A stretch of DNA of 64,000 nt from Batillaria attramentaria (taxonomy: Eukaryota; Mollusca; Gastropoda; Batillariidae), in NCBI GenBank assembly GCA_018292915.2, contig JACVVK020000209.1:393501-457500 (forward strand). Direction: 5' to 3'. The notes under the pieces are model-generated. The model had not been told where the DNA came from. It was given only the letters and a program-made list of their open reading frames with translations, and ran no database searches. Below are positions 53,057 through 64,000 of this stretch, piece after piece. Made by a program: the position numbers and the translations under genes. Position 1 is the first letter of the stretch; each line of letters starts with the position of its first letter.

Positions 53057-54380
53057 CTCTTAAATTTTGCCTCTGAATGTTTGCCACTCAGTCACTGGCA
53101 TTTTGTTTTCACCCGAAACTGAATTTGTCACAGATAGGGTCGGTAGCGGCTGTTTAACACCGAGTCGCTGACAATGTTTGGAAATAATTGGGGCTACCTT
53201 CATATCCTTTTTTTTTTTTTTTTTTTTGCTGAGAACGAGGTTTGGAGATAACTGGGGCTACCTTCATATACTTTTTTGCTGAGGACGAGGGGAGGGGGAG
53301 GGGGAAGAGGGGGAAGCGGAAGGGGGGGGGGGGGGGAGCGGGGGCGGGGGGAGACCGGGGGGGGGGGGGGGGGGAAACGGGGGGAACCTGGCGGCGGACT
53401 CGCCTGGCGGACTTACAGCAGTAACAGCTTCAGTCCGGGGCATCAGTGTAATAACAGTTCCGACCTCTGAATTTTTGCCCCTTTTTAAATTAGTGTGTAG
53501 AGTAAACAAAAAAAAAAAAAAAAATCCGGGGCCGTTTCATGTCTTTGTAAATAAGTTTCATACCAGGTACTAGTAAAAACAGTGAAAAATGAGCCTGGCA
53601 TGTTGACTATATGTAATTCACGGCATGCGCGGCTGGCACAAGATCTAGCAGACGACAACGGATGAGGGGGTAGGTGGTCGCTGCTAGTATTGCAAAAATG
53701 TGGAGGATTGCCGGAATTTGTTAAAGTTTACCGTACACAACAGCCTTTGGCTGCTGGATTTTTCTGAATTTTAAAGCATTTCTATCGTGTCATGCGCAGC
53801 GTTGTGTATACTTGGACTGTAAAGCCTTTTCTGTGAAATCCGTGTCGGTGTTAATGTAGCCTCTGTTGTCCTAACAAATATCCTGGCTGACAGTGCACGG
53901 TTTCTGTATTTCCGTTTTCTAATCCTGTCTGGACGTAAATACAGCAAGTCAGCCGAAATCTTTCTTCGTCTTTTGTTTCTTTTTGCCTTTTTCTTTTTAA
54001 TTTTTCTTTTATTTTCCATCTTTTTTCTCCCCCTTTTTGTTGTTTTTTTGTTCCTTTTTCTTTTCTTTTATATTTCATTCATTCTTTCACTGTTTTGGGT
54101 GTTCTTTTTCCCCCCTTTTTTTTGTTTTAAACAAAAAACACGAGCCGTGCACTTAAACTCGCATAAAATACAGAGTTCATGCTAATGAGTAGCTGTTTTT
54201 TTTCGGGTCAGGCTGGTTGTCACGTTCTTCTTGTCATGTGTGTCAAAATGTTATGTATGGTAGACTGCATGTTTGTAGCCATGTATGTATGTGTACATGT
54301 GTCTATTTTGATATATCATTTGAGTTTAACTGTTTCAAACGTGTATCACCATAATAAAGATCATTGATGTGTGTAAGAAT
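52396..54380 (+). other. Probable 3' UTR/flank of lectin copy 2
   Basis: Contains (AT)n at 52984-53040, a G-rich tract at 53280-53380 and T-rich pyrimidine stretches at 53960-54120. AATAAA at about 54353 is followed by GTGTGTAAG. No coding exon seen. A long 3' UTR is an inference. Confidence 0.45.
52984..53040 (+). repeat. (AT)n microsatellite
   Basis: About 28 AT units followed by T15. Confidence 0.9.
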
Positions 54381-54417
54381 TCTAGATTCTTCAGGAGACG
54401 TGCACACCGTGGGACAG

Positions 54418-54765
<348 letters not shown>

Positions 54766-54818
54766 GGTAAATCAACAGACACATGTACACATACTCTCAG
54801 TCGAAGTCTCTCTCTTTC

Positions 54819-54850
54819 TTAGTACTGCGTATGTACGTCCTTGAGGTGAC
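54819..54850 (-). CDS. Small minus-strand gene, terminal exon
   Basis: The only nearby acceptor that keeps phase 1 (TTCTTCAACAG) gives GHLKDVHTQY and TAA. The exon is very short, hence the lower confidence. Confidence 0.6.
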
Positions 54851-55442
54851 CTGTTGAAGAATAAAATAATACTATTAACATACATAAGTGAACATGATAT
54901 AATTATATACCCGGTATATATAAATTACGTAGACATACAATAGTATAATATATTTATCATATTGTATTTCGGACGTTTTACTATTTCGTCATGATAATAA
55001 TTTGACTTCCTGCAACTTAATTGAAGCTTTGAAGAAAATGTAAAATGGCGAGTTGAATAGCCAAAACATGGGACTTTTTTCATTGAAATCAAATGATTAT
55101 GGAGCAGGTGCACGTTTGACATTTGAAGGCTTAACGTCAATGTTTTTCTCTGATCGTGAGTGTGTATCACACAACAGAGTTTTCAGGAGCAGAGCGGTAC
55201 TCACCTGTCTTATACTGGTGCTCCTGGCACTCTTGTATATATTTCTCCCGTTCTTTGTGCCAGCTGCTTAAGAATTCTTCTCTGGCAGTCTTGAACTTCA
55301 ACTGAAAAAAACAAACCTTTATTAGCGAGATTCAACCTCTACTCCACACAAACAAAGAAACCCCCCAAAGTTCCGTGTTTAGAAAGAACGAAATGTTGCA
55401 TGAGATGGCATAAAAAGAAGAAAGGAAGACAAGAGAGAATAA

Positions 55443-55483
<41 letters not shown>

Positions 55484-55843
55484 GGGACGACAGTTGTCTA
55501 TTCTCAGTTGTTTATAGAAAGAGCAATTACCAGATTGTCGTTTTACCTTTGTCATGGCGAAATTGAGGAGGGGAGGTGGGGGAGGGACTTAAACAAAAGA
55601 AAAGAAATGAAAAGCAGAAAGGAAAGAACGAAAAGAAAGAAAGAAGAGCGAAATAAGAGACAGACAGGTAGATGTAGAAGGAAATGAAGAAAGAGGGAAA
55701 GAAAGATTGATGTCTTACGTTTACTGAGCTGATTTGCTTGGTTTGCCTGCCTATCCTAGGCCGGGAGGTAGATGTTTTCAAAACTGCTGAATCCTTCGAT
55801 GAATCAGATTTCTCACTGAAAAACAAGAAAATATCATCATCAC

Positions 55844-55902
<59 letters not shown>

Positions 55903-55931
55903 GATGCTATTCAGTACAATACCTAACGACT

Positions 55932-55982
<51 letters not shown>

Positions 55983-57420
55983 AAACTACTCACGTAGCAA
56001 GGGCGTCCTTATATTTCTGAGCTTGTGCCACCCATCTCCGTCTCTGCGCGTAGTACATATCGAACAGCCACATATTGACCTCTAGATTTCCCTGAAACAC
56101 CATGACAAGTTTAGAACACATTAGCAACTACATGAGGGATTAATTAAGTTCATAAAGTCGGCCCGAGTGTTTTTTTATAAGGACTACATGTAACCTACTA
56201 ACAGAAATGCAGGTCATGAAAGATGGTTGTGTCTAAACTGAAGCACTTCCGTGTCATGCGTTGTACATCAAGTTGGGTGTTTCTTTTTTTCTGGGAGGGG
56301 ACGGGTCAGTGTTACGTCTATTAAGCAGACTACACGGAACAGAGGCGATGACTAACTTTCCAACCAGCACCCAAACATGATGCAGATGAGATGCCCAAAT
56401 CAAATATATACATGCAGTTTGAACTATTACATGCTGTTATACTCATTTTACGCTGCTTCAGACAATTTTCCAACTCTCTAGCAAACATTACGTGCTAGAT
56501 TCAAAATCTTTGAAATTAAATGGTTAATAAATACCTGAGGTTCAGATTCAGATTCAGTGTCCGACTCTTCCTCCTTGGCCCTCTTTCTTGCTTCGAGTGT
56601 CTCCTTCTCCCACTGTCAACAACACATTTTTATATCACGTGAGACAAATGATGATACATAACACTATCACAAAGACATAATTATGTTACGCGAGACAAAT
56701 GAGAATACATAACACTGCCACAAACACATAATAATGTTACGTGAGACAAATGTTGATACCTAACACTGTCACAAAGACATAATTATGTCACGTGAGACAA
56801 ATGATAATGCATAACACTGTCACAAACACACTGCCATTATCTTACGAAAAACACCAGACAGCAAGTCAGCTACAATCTTTCAGTCTATGTTTATTATCTC
56901 GGGCTATACCGTCTAGAGCCAAATGGAAAGTGCGTGAGCGTAATTTCTTTTGCTTGCTGCATTTAGGCAGCTGTCTGCTACGGTGTGCACGGAGGCGCGA
57001 AGGTCAGAAAAAGCAATGTCGAGGGTCAAAACTGGAGTGTGCCCGTCAGGAATCTTAATCCCTTACACCGATACATACTTCTTATAATTATATCTAGATA
57101 AAGAAGCAACAATGGTTGCAAATGGACAACAGGCGCAATCAGAATGAAACAAAGTGAATTTACAAAACATCACTTTTCTCTTTTTCTACACGTCCGTTGA
57201 AGCCTGTACGCCCCTGAATTAGCATGTATCGTCACTGACATTCGTGCACACTAAAGGTAAACTCCGGCAACACTCAGCGTTCATGATTATTTTTCTAGGC
57301 ATTTACGAGGTTCCTCAGAGCTTTGAACAACCAAATGCTGTATCAAAATGAAATGAAATGAAATGAAATACTCACTTTTCTCTTCAGGTTCAGTGCAATC
57401 TTGTCGCAGGCGCGAGCCAT
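54819..57420 (-). CDS. Six-exon gene for a 148-residue charged protein of unknown function
   Basis: All six exons splice GT-AG with matching phases and no frame break: 57376-57420, 56535-56612, 55994-56091, 55719-55815, 55205-55301 and 54819-54850. The start ATG (context CTCAACATGG) gives MARACDKIALNLKRK, then WEKETLEARKRAKEEESDTE with an SESEP acidic stretch. NMWLFDMYYAQRRRWVAQAQ, a serine/lysine-rich segment, and REEFLSSWHKEREKYIQECQ follow, and the end is GHLKDVHTQY and TAA. There is no signal peptide or membrane segment. Two amphipathic, probably helical parts flank a polar linker, suggesting an intracellular coiled-coil-type adaptor; this is inference, and I recognise no family. A minus-strand AATAAA is at about 54562-54567. 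Upstream, CACGTGACC and CCAAT-like sequences lie near 57570-57600 and could belong to the promoter. Confidence 0.75.
55205..55301 (-). CDS. Small minus-strand gene, exon 5
   Basis: LKFKTAREEFLSSWHKEREK then YIQECQEHQYKT, a heptad-like charged helix; acceptor TTTTTTCAG, phase 1 donor G|GTGAGT. Confidence 0.73.
55448..55980 (+). repeat. Three (GA)n tracts in introns of the small minus-strand gene
   Basis: Runs at 55448-55480, 55848-55900 and 55937-55980. Confidence 0.88.
55719..55815 (-). CDS. Small minus-strand gene, exon 4
   Basis: A polar linker, EKSDSSKDSAVLKTSTSRPR then IGRQTKQISSVN, with several serines next to basic residues; donor AAC|GTAAGA. Confidence 0.7.
55994..56091 (-). CDS. Small minus-strand gene, exon 3
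   Basis: GNLEVNMWLFDMYYAQRRRW then VAQAQKYKDALA, the most aromatic and helix-like part; phase 2 donor AC|GTGAGT. Confidence 0.75.
56535..56612 (-). CDS. Small minus-strand gene, exon 2
   Basis: WEKETLEARKRAKEEE plus an acidic SDTESESEPQ tail; acceptor GTTGACAG, donor CAG|GTATTT. Confidence 0.72.
56636..56826 (+). repeat. About 52 bp tandem repeat x4
   Basis: Units share GTGAGACAAATG, ATAACACTGTCACAAA and CATAATTATGTTA; in intron 1 of the small minus-strand gene. Confidence 0.8.
57376..57420 (-). CDS. Small minus-strand gene, exon 1 (start codon)
   Basis: ATG followed by ARACDKIALNLKRK, donor AAA|GTGAGT, phase 0. Confidence 0.72.
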
Positions 57421-58240
57421 GTTGAGATTTTTCTGCGTTCTTTTTTGTTACTGGAAAACTTTGAATTGCCGATGGACACTGGTACCCAGACTTGTTGCTG
57501 TAAGCTACCCACACTGACTGAGCACTCCTCTTTATGCAGGTATCGATTCTTTGCCAGTTCCCTCAAAGTCACGTGACCTAGGTAGAAACTGACCAATCCC
57601 CGCCACTGTTTCTGAAAAAAAAGGGGCGGTCCCAAGCCCAAATGTCAAAAAAGGAAAAGAAATGTCCAGCCCTGCCGACGCCATTAGCGATTGTTTGTTT
57701 TTGTTTCTATAAGGTAGGTACAGCGTCAAACAACACCTGTGTTTTAATCCACCATTAGGCCCCTGGCGGTTGCTGAAAAGGTGTTGACAGGATGGAGCGT
57801 CCACCTGACGCAACTGTCTCATCTTAGCCGACCGTTTGAGGCGAACAGTGGGCGGTCATCCCGCTTGGTCCCGGAGGGTACAGTACTCACCCTTTCACTG
57901 ACCGCCGTGAGTCGGCCCCGTTGTTCGTCGTGAAAAACAAAGTGTCCGAGCTAATGGCATTAGACCTTTCCAGGGCAAAGCTGTCAAACTATCAAAGGAC
58001 GGATTAAAGTGAGGACGGAGTGTTGGATTTATTGTTCACAGTTTGAAAAGAAAAACTTGTGTCACTGACACGCCAAGGCGGACGAGGGCCGGTTGATTTG
58101 GATACATTGTGAGACTGAAAGGTGTTTTTCGCTCTAGTCACTTCAGGTCCATGGTATTTCGCTGAAAAATACACAGGGAACACAGAAGGTGAAGCTGAAA
58201 AATTAAAGAGAAAACTAAGCTATCAAGAACACAAACATAA

Positions 58241-58282
<42 letters not shown>

Positions 58283-58527
58283 AGATTATTTGACCGATTT
58301 AGCAAAAGAAAAGCTCTTTCTTTCTCTGGCAACTTGATCAATAGTTGTGAATGATACGCTTTAAAAAAACGACTAAACTCAACTAAAACAAAATAAAATA
58401 AAACAAAAGAAAACAACCGGACGGAATCAGCAAAACAAACGCTCTTTCTTTCTGTCTTTCTTTAGCACATGAGATTGAATGATTAGTTATGAATACAGTG
58501 CTGTATTGACACAGGAAGGGTGTATGT
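57421..58527 (+). other. 5' flank of the small minus-strand gene
   Basis: Includes GTCACGTGACC near 57570 (an E-box palindrome) and CCAATC near 57592, plausible promoter elements. Farther away are (CAA)n at 58245-58280 and no gene. Confidence 0.45.
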
Positions 58528-59030
58528 GTGTTTAGCAGTTTAACGACTTTTTCCACCACGTAAGGGTGATATCAAAGACGGGGCAACGAGGAAAAGGCCA
58601 GCAGAAATATTTGGCTGCAGTAGAGATTCCGGTCGTCGTCCGAGAGGCTTCTCAAAATTCCCAAGCGGAACCTGAAATCCTTTGGCTAGCACTGTTTCAG
58701 TTTTGTTGCACCAACCTTTTGGAGTTCCCTGCCAGCACATCTGAGAAACGCGCCCACACTGTCTGTTTTTAAGAGCAATCTTAAAACGTTCCTCTTTTGT
58801 AAAGCCTTCCAGTAATTTCCCGTGTCAGTAGCTAGTCGGTTTCACCAGTGTATGTCTGTCCACTGATTGTAAAATGTGCGTGAGTGTCGGTGAGTGATTG
58901 GCGCATTGAGTTTATGCCAAAGAAATGCGCCCTACAAATGCCATTCATTATTATTATTATTATTTTTCAAACTCTCGACCCGAGCATTGAAAGTCCAATG
59001 CTGTAGCAGTCGGCTATCCCGGTTCCCCAC
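58528..59030 (-). repeat. tRNA-derived SINE interrupted by a LINE 3' end
   Basis: The SINE tail is at 58528-58625 and the SINE head at about 58968-59030, both on the minus strand. Between them is a plus-strand LINE 3' end. Confidence 0.7.
58626..58967 (+). mobile_element. LINE 3' end with (ATT)n tail
   Basis: Encodes WSSLPAHLRNAPTLSVFKSN then LKTFLFCKAFQ and stop, the C-terminal signature of CR1-like LINEs. A short UTR and (ATT)n follow. It is 5'-truncated. Confidence 0.7.
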
Positions 59031-62000
59031 TGTGTTGAAATACATTCGCCGTGCTATTGTAAGGAATACATACGGAACGCCTGTAAAAGCGTCCGAGGAC
59101 TTGTCTAGTAAAGCATAAAAAATCATGATTGGTCCTCGTGGACTTCGGACATTGCAGTTTTTTTTCTTTCTTTCTTTTATTTATTTTTTTTATTTTTTTA
59201 TTTTTGGGCTAAAACATAGATCAAAATTTAACAGATAAATAAACAAAACTAATAAATGATAAACGAATAAAAGTCGCATAAAAAGGACAGAGATCACTTA
59301 ACTTTCACAAAAGACGGCACGGGTCAACGTTTCGGCTTTCGCCTTCCTCAGGACACAAACAATGTGTGATTTGTTTAACTTGTAACCACTTTGCAGTCAT
59401 TACCGTTTCCTTTTCTAATAAGAGGTAGATAGCAGGCTGATAATACCAAGTTAAGAAGGCGGTACATGTACATGGAAATGCAAAATGATGTAGAGGGTCT
59501 TTAGTCCTTGTCCGACTTTTGGGTAGGTCTAGGTGGAAGTGGTCGGTCATGCGATAATCTTACTAAGTGATTGTTGTTGTTGTTGTTGTTGCCGTCGTTT
59601 GTGGTTTTTGTGTTATTTGTATATTTTGTGTTATTTGTGTATTTTGTGTATTTTTTGTTATTTATTGTGTGTTTTTATAATACTAAAACATATACTAAAT
59701 AAGTATTCACTTATTCTAAAGTGAACTTGCTTTCAGTCTGATTTCTTGACATACGCTCAAGCAGAATTTGCTACTTACACAAAATGCCCCCAAATCAAAA
59801 TTGCCTACGCCAAAAGTGTTCTGGTGATGGCCGTCTCACCGACCATGTTCTTACGTGTCACACCGACACAGTAAAACAATGTTCACCCTGAAGGCGTCAA
59901 TCGCTGATTGCGGGTATTGTCCAAGCTAGAAAAAAGTGGTGAGTGTTTGCGGCGTCTCCTAGGCGTTAAAAGGGCTTTACCTGTACAGATGGAACCGTTT
60001 AGGGTAGAAGCCAGTGCTGTCTACGTGTTAGCGATCCCGAGGAAGAAACACCGGGTGTCAAAGGTAGCTGCAGCGCATCCGGGAGGGGAGGGAGGCAGGC
60101 TATGGGGTGGGGGAGGGGGGAGAGGAGGGGGGAGAGGAGGGGGGAGGAAGGAGGGCGGGGGAAGGTGGGTTAGAACTTCTATCCACCTCCACGCAGTTGA
60201 TCGACAGGATCAGGTCACGTGACCAGCACTTACAGACGACGGAAACACTGATCTTGAGAAACAGACATATAGTCACTGCCTTGTTTATTTTTCTTTCTTT
60301 TTATTTATATATATTTTTTTCCCCAACCCAACATCTCTTCTCGGAAGCAGGCACGTTAAACAAGAAGATACTGATAACAAGAAGATTTTTTTTGAGGTAG
60401 ACGCATCTTTAACAAACTAACAGTATTCGTGTTAACTTCTCTGGCTATTAAATGTTCTTCAGTGCTGAAGACATCTGTCCCGCACAATGCTTAAGAAGGT
60501 GTAACTTCCCATTTTGTGAAAATATAACGAGGGTATCCTTCCAGAGCGTGCTATATATCTCCTTTCTTTCTATCTGTATTGATACGAAGAAAACATACCC
60601 AGTTAACCAAACAACAGCAACAACGACTACATACAACAACAGTAACGACAACAAGCAACAATAACAACACCACCACCACCACCACCACCAACAGCAATAA
60701 CAACCATATTTTTTGTATAGAAAGTATGAGCTTGTGACAAAAGTGTATAAGAACGTTTACAAAAATCTGTTAATTTCTTTTAATTTTTCTTTTAGAAACG
60801 TGGATGTCATTGCTGTAAATGTAGATGAGAGTTAGACATGACAATATGGACATCTAGTGTCAAACGGGCATTGTGACAGTGAAACAAACAGACATTACTT
60901 AGGAGGAATGGGGAGGGGCGAGGGGAATGGGACGGGGGCGGAGGGGAGGGGGGGAGGGGGTGGCGTCCGAAACCCTGACCGGCTACACAACTGCGACGAA
61001 TACCAACACCTTATTGTGGAAAACAAACAACATTTGAGTAAAAAGTTCACCACTATGACGTCGTCCTTTTTTTTTTTTTTTCTTTTTTCTTTTCTTTTTT
61101 GGTAAAAGCCATATTTTCGGGTGATAATGGGTACAAGATAAACGCCTCTGTCATTTGTCACGCCTGTGTGTCCGGACGGGTACCCGCTTTTGCGCATTTC
61201 TTCTCTTGAACCGACTTTTTACATCTCGCCACTTTTAAGATGATTGTGGAAGTGGTATATTAGTTCTTTTGATGAACCTTTTTGACAGGTGACACGCCCT
61301 TCAGTCAGTGTTACCAGAGACATACACTCTGTCGCCCCGAGGCCAAACGGTTTTGCAGCAGCCGAGTTTTGTTGTTGTTGCTGTTGTTGTATTTGTTTTT
61401 CATCCTAGGCAGAAAAAAAAGAAAGGACGGAGCTGTGGTTGGTTAACGAAATTCCGCATCACACTCGGCGACTGACTTACGACCATGACATACGCGTTTC
61501 TGGTTGGACAAAAATATGTGTCAACTTCACATCCATGTACAAAGAAAACATGCGGTCGTCATATTTAAATTATTGTGCAGATTTTTTTCATTGTTGTGGG
61601 TTGGAAGGTGCATGTTTGACGTCATTTTTTTGGGAGAATTGGATGTTTTGGCGGCCTCGTTTGGATGTCAGTTAATGTAAACAAGAGCTGTATTTACCGC
61701 CCTTGTACTGTCGTCTGCTATGAGTGGGGATGGAAAAGTGAAGCAACACTCCAAATGAACTGGAAAAGGTGTCGTTTCTTTTGCCTTTTTGTTTTCGTTT
61801 GGTGTCAGTCTAAGGGCAGAGGGTGGCATGTTGGCTGGTGGTGGCGTATTTTGCGATGTACGTGAAACAGTGCGTATGACATTCTTGGTTTTGAACTGCT
61901 TTCTGCCGAATTACATTTTTGATCGCACATCAAAACAACATCATTTTCAAAACTCTGAGCTCTGTTTATGCAAGATCCTTCGTTTCACCAACCCTCTAGA

Positions 62001-62394
62001 TTTTTTTTTTTGTTTGTTGTAAAAATTAATTCAACCAGGGAAATCACAACAGCAACAGGGATACACAAGACATGTACAAGGATCCTCTGTCATACGACCT
62101 GCGTGAGGCTGGCGTCAAATGTTTGGTTCACAGACAAAATCTGTAAATATCGTCACTGTCTCCAAGTTTACCAGCCCTCTAGATCGTCCAGGTTGTATGT
62201 AAAAATTAATTCAGTTGGGGAAGTAGTCACAACACCAAGAGGGAAACCACAAGACAATAAACCACAAGACATGAACAAGCATCCTCTGTCGCAGTGTTAG
62301 ACGACCTGGTTCAACGAGACTGGCGTCAAATATTTAGTTCACGGAATTGACGTCATCTCCCCCCCCCCCCTCTCCCAGATTCTAGATCCGCAAT
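59031..62394 (+). other. Intergenic stretch with no recognised gene
   Basis: T-rich and (GTT)n/(AAC)n tracts, and G-rich stretches at 60075-60165 and 60905-60965. A tandem duplication of about 175 bp lies at 61975-62340 (CCCTCTAGAT, GTAAAAATTAATTCA, GGCGTCAAAT in both halves). Short open frames are not supported by splice signals or family motifs. Confidence 0.5.
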
Positions 62395-62471
62395 AGCGTA
62401 GCGGGTCTAGTGTCTTTGGTAGGTCTTGCACAATTGAAGACAGAAAGAAAAGAACAACTGAAAACAACAAG

Positions 62472-62562
62472 GGTGGGTGGGTGTTTGGGGGTTTAACGTC
62501 CTTTTCCACCACATACAGGTGATATCAAAGACGGGGCGACGATTAAAAAGCCAGCACAGCAA
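62472..62562 (-). repeat. SINE tail fragment inside a dispersed repeat
   Basis: GGGTTTAACGTCCTTTTCC to AAAAGCCAGCAC. The surrounding sequence (62395-62470, 62563-62650) is the copy of 2420-2545, so the SINE inserted into it. Confidence 0.65.
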
Positions 62563-62807
62563 ACAACAAACCAGATAAAATGGGATGAAATTTGGAGAAT
62601 GGGATGAAATGGGAGAAACAGCTTTATAGGACGGGGCCAGTCCTTGTTTATTTAAGGGCAAATTACCCATCTAACTTAGACACTACGCTCGTATGTTTAC
62701 GCTGCATGTCTTAAGCTTAAGAATTGGTATCTTTACCAGCGAAGGTGCAACAGCGGACCTTTGCTTTTATTTGATAAAGAAATATCCGATCCTTTCACCA
62801 GTTATAA

Positions 62808-63356
62808 TTACTGCCTTTGGATGACTTGTTTGGTGTCAGGGGCGCGAGGCGACGGTGATGCAATCTGCACGCTGGTGCTTGATGAGCCGCTGAAGTCCGA
62901 GTTAAAGATGCCCAACGTTTCGTACGTTGGCTTCCTCTTGGTGACCCCGGCCACAGCACGAGGGGCGGTTTTGTCGGAACTGGACTCAGATTCGGACTCG
63001 GTCTCCTCCGTGCTGGTGGTCAGCTGGGACTTGTTGGCGTGCTGGTAATCGGTGTCGTATTCCTCAGTCCCCGACGATGTTTCCGTGCCACTCGAGTGAC
63101 CTCCCTTGCCGGAAGCGACGTCATCAGAGCCGCTGCTGTCGTCGTCAGAGCCCATCAGAGGGGCGGCTTCGCCCTTGCCTTGCCGTTGCATATTCGCGGG
63201 CTGTTTCTGGGGGACGGGGACGCCGAAAAGGCCTTTGAACTTGTTCACCATCTGGCTTGGTCTTTTCTCCTTCTGTTTTGCCTCCCGCCGTGCACGCCGC
63301 TCTTTCGCCTTCTCTTTCTTGGCGCGGATTACATCCTCGTCTTCGCTAGAGTCGAT
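62808..63356 (-). CDS. Right-edge gene, terminal exon
   Basis: Acceptor TTTCTTTGCAG. It contains a KEKAKERRARREAKQKEKR basic helix, QMVNKFKGLFGVPVP, then low-complexity serine/acidic sequence. Clean to the stop. Confidence 0.78.
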   Translation of the reverse strand: MDSSEDEDVIRAKKEKAKERRARREAKQKEKRPSQMVNKFKGLFGVPVPQKQPANMQRQGKGEAAPLMGSDDDSSGSDDVASGKGGHSSGTETSSGTEEYDTDYQHANKSQLTTSTEETESESESSSDKTAPRAVAGVTKRKPTYETLGIFNSDFSGSSSTSVQIASPSPRAPDTKQVIQRQ

Positions 63357-64000
63357 CTGCAAAGAAAAAAGGTATCACGTGCACATCACCCAGTCACACG
63401 TTTACGAAGAAACCAAACGTCGGCGTCCGTAAACTTTATGCGTAGTATATATACTATGTCTGGGACGATGATGTTGGTTTTTTTTTTTAAATGTATGCGG
63501 TATTGTTCATTTATTCCGAAATACGATATCATTAATTAAATCCGACCTGCAGTAAGTAGTTAATTACAAGGCATCCAAGAATTATTAAAGCTCATTTCGC
63601 AGCTGGCGAAAGCGTTTACTAAGCAAGGCCATGAAAGGAGAGGGGGTGGGGAGGGGCGGGGAGGGGCTGGGTGGGTGGGTGGTGGTGGCGGTGGTGGTGT
63701 TGGGGTGCTTAGGGAAGGGGGTAAGGAAAAGGCCAACTCAAAATACGCTGGCATATTAAACATCAGGGTTTATATATAATACAGAAGGTGAAATGGAAAA
63801 GTAAATTTCAGGCAAGAAAAGCCGATAAGGAGGAGATAACAATACGAAACGTACACACACAAGGGTCAGATATCTGTCAAATTCAACTACGACCATCCAC
63901 GCACCTCCTCACTGGCGTCCGAAAGATCTCCGTAATCGACAGGGTTCATACACACAGTACAAAGGTTGTTCAGCTCGTCGTAACAGTCGTTGCAGTAGAC
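62808..64000 (-). CDS. 3' end of a gene continuing past the right edge (last two exons)
   Basis: The upstream exon reads YCNDCYDELNNLCTVCMNP, a CxxC-x(8)-CxxC cluster typical of a small zinc-binding fold, then DYGDLSDASEE. It splices in phase 0 (GAG|GTGCGT) to a long last exon starting IDSSEDEDVIRAKKEKAKER. That exon is basic at first, then serine/acidic (SDDDSSGSDD, TEETESESESSSD), and ends APDTKQVIQRQ and TAA. There is no membrane segment. This looks like the disordered C-terminal tail of an intracellular protein with a zinc cluster; I cannot name the family from this fragment. A minus-strand AATAAA lies at about 62766-62771, some 40 bases after the stop. Confidence 0.75.
63905..64000 (-). 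CDS. Right-edge gene, penultimate exon (partial)
   Basis: Open from the window edge; four cysteines in two CxxC pairs, then an acidic stretch ending at a GT donor. Confidence 0.72.

Noticed and set aside
61439..61675. 78-codon plus-strand frame with several cysteines
   Set aside because: No acceptor, donor or domain match; surrounding frames are full of stops.

Overview
The window is eukaryotic, spliced and repeat-rich. Genes are broken into 50-600 base exons with GT-AG introns. There are dozens of long CA/GT, GA/CT and other microsatellites, several minisatellites, many copies of one tRNA-derived SINE, and LINE, RNase H-type retroelement and inverted-repeat element fragments. The repeat style (the SINE head and tail, LINE 3' ends with ATT tails) and the secreted PAN/sushi/galectin-like proteins suggest a marine mollusc, probably a gastropod. 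This is an inference from style; no marker gene proves it.

Layout. (1) 1-8.1 kb: retroelement RNase H remnants and four head-to-tail copies of a family whose ends read TATGTTGTTTCCAT and its complement. (2) 10.1-35.0 kb, plus strand: one 13-exon gene for a predicted receptor with two tandem Venus-flytrap (class C GPCR / ANF-type) ligand-binding modules, ONE transmembrane helix and a short tyrosine-containing tail instead of a seven-helix domain. Its 10.4 kb third intron holds an inverted copy of the TATGTTG family with an almost complete endonuclease/reverse-transcriptase LINE nested in it. (3) 35-41 kb: noncoding, with a large inverted repeat (about 37.0-37.4 versus 39.6-40.0 kb). (4) 41.2-52.4 kb, plus strand: two tandem paralogous four-exon genes for secreted proteins with the order signal peptide - PAN/apple-like - EGF-like - sushi - galectin-like. 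They are separated by minisatellites, including a 46 bp array that ends just before the second gene's ATG. (5) 54.8-57.4 kb, minus strand: a clean six-exon gene for a 148-residue charged protein of unknown function. (6) 62.8-64 kb, minus strand: the last two exons of a gene running off the right edge.

Several otherwise convincing exons carry single-base frame breaks, mostly in short homopolymers: three in the receptor, four in the last exon of the first lectin gene, four across the last two exons of the second, and one in the LINE. The six-exon minus-strand gene has none. Correcting one base at each site also makes exon length agree with intron phase. Consensus indel errors are therefore the simplest explanation, but pseudogenisation cannot be excluded without reads or transcripts.

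The receptor and the secreted lectin-like pair are all cell-surface or extracellular recognition proteins. The sequence gives no evidence that they work together.
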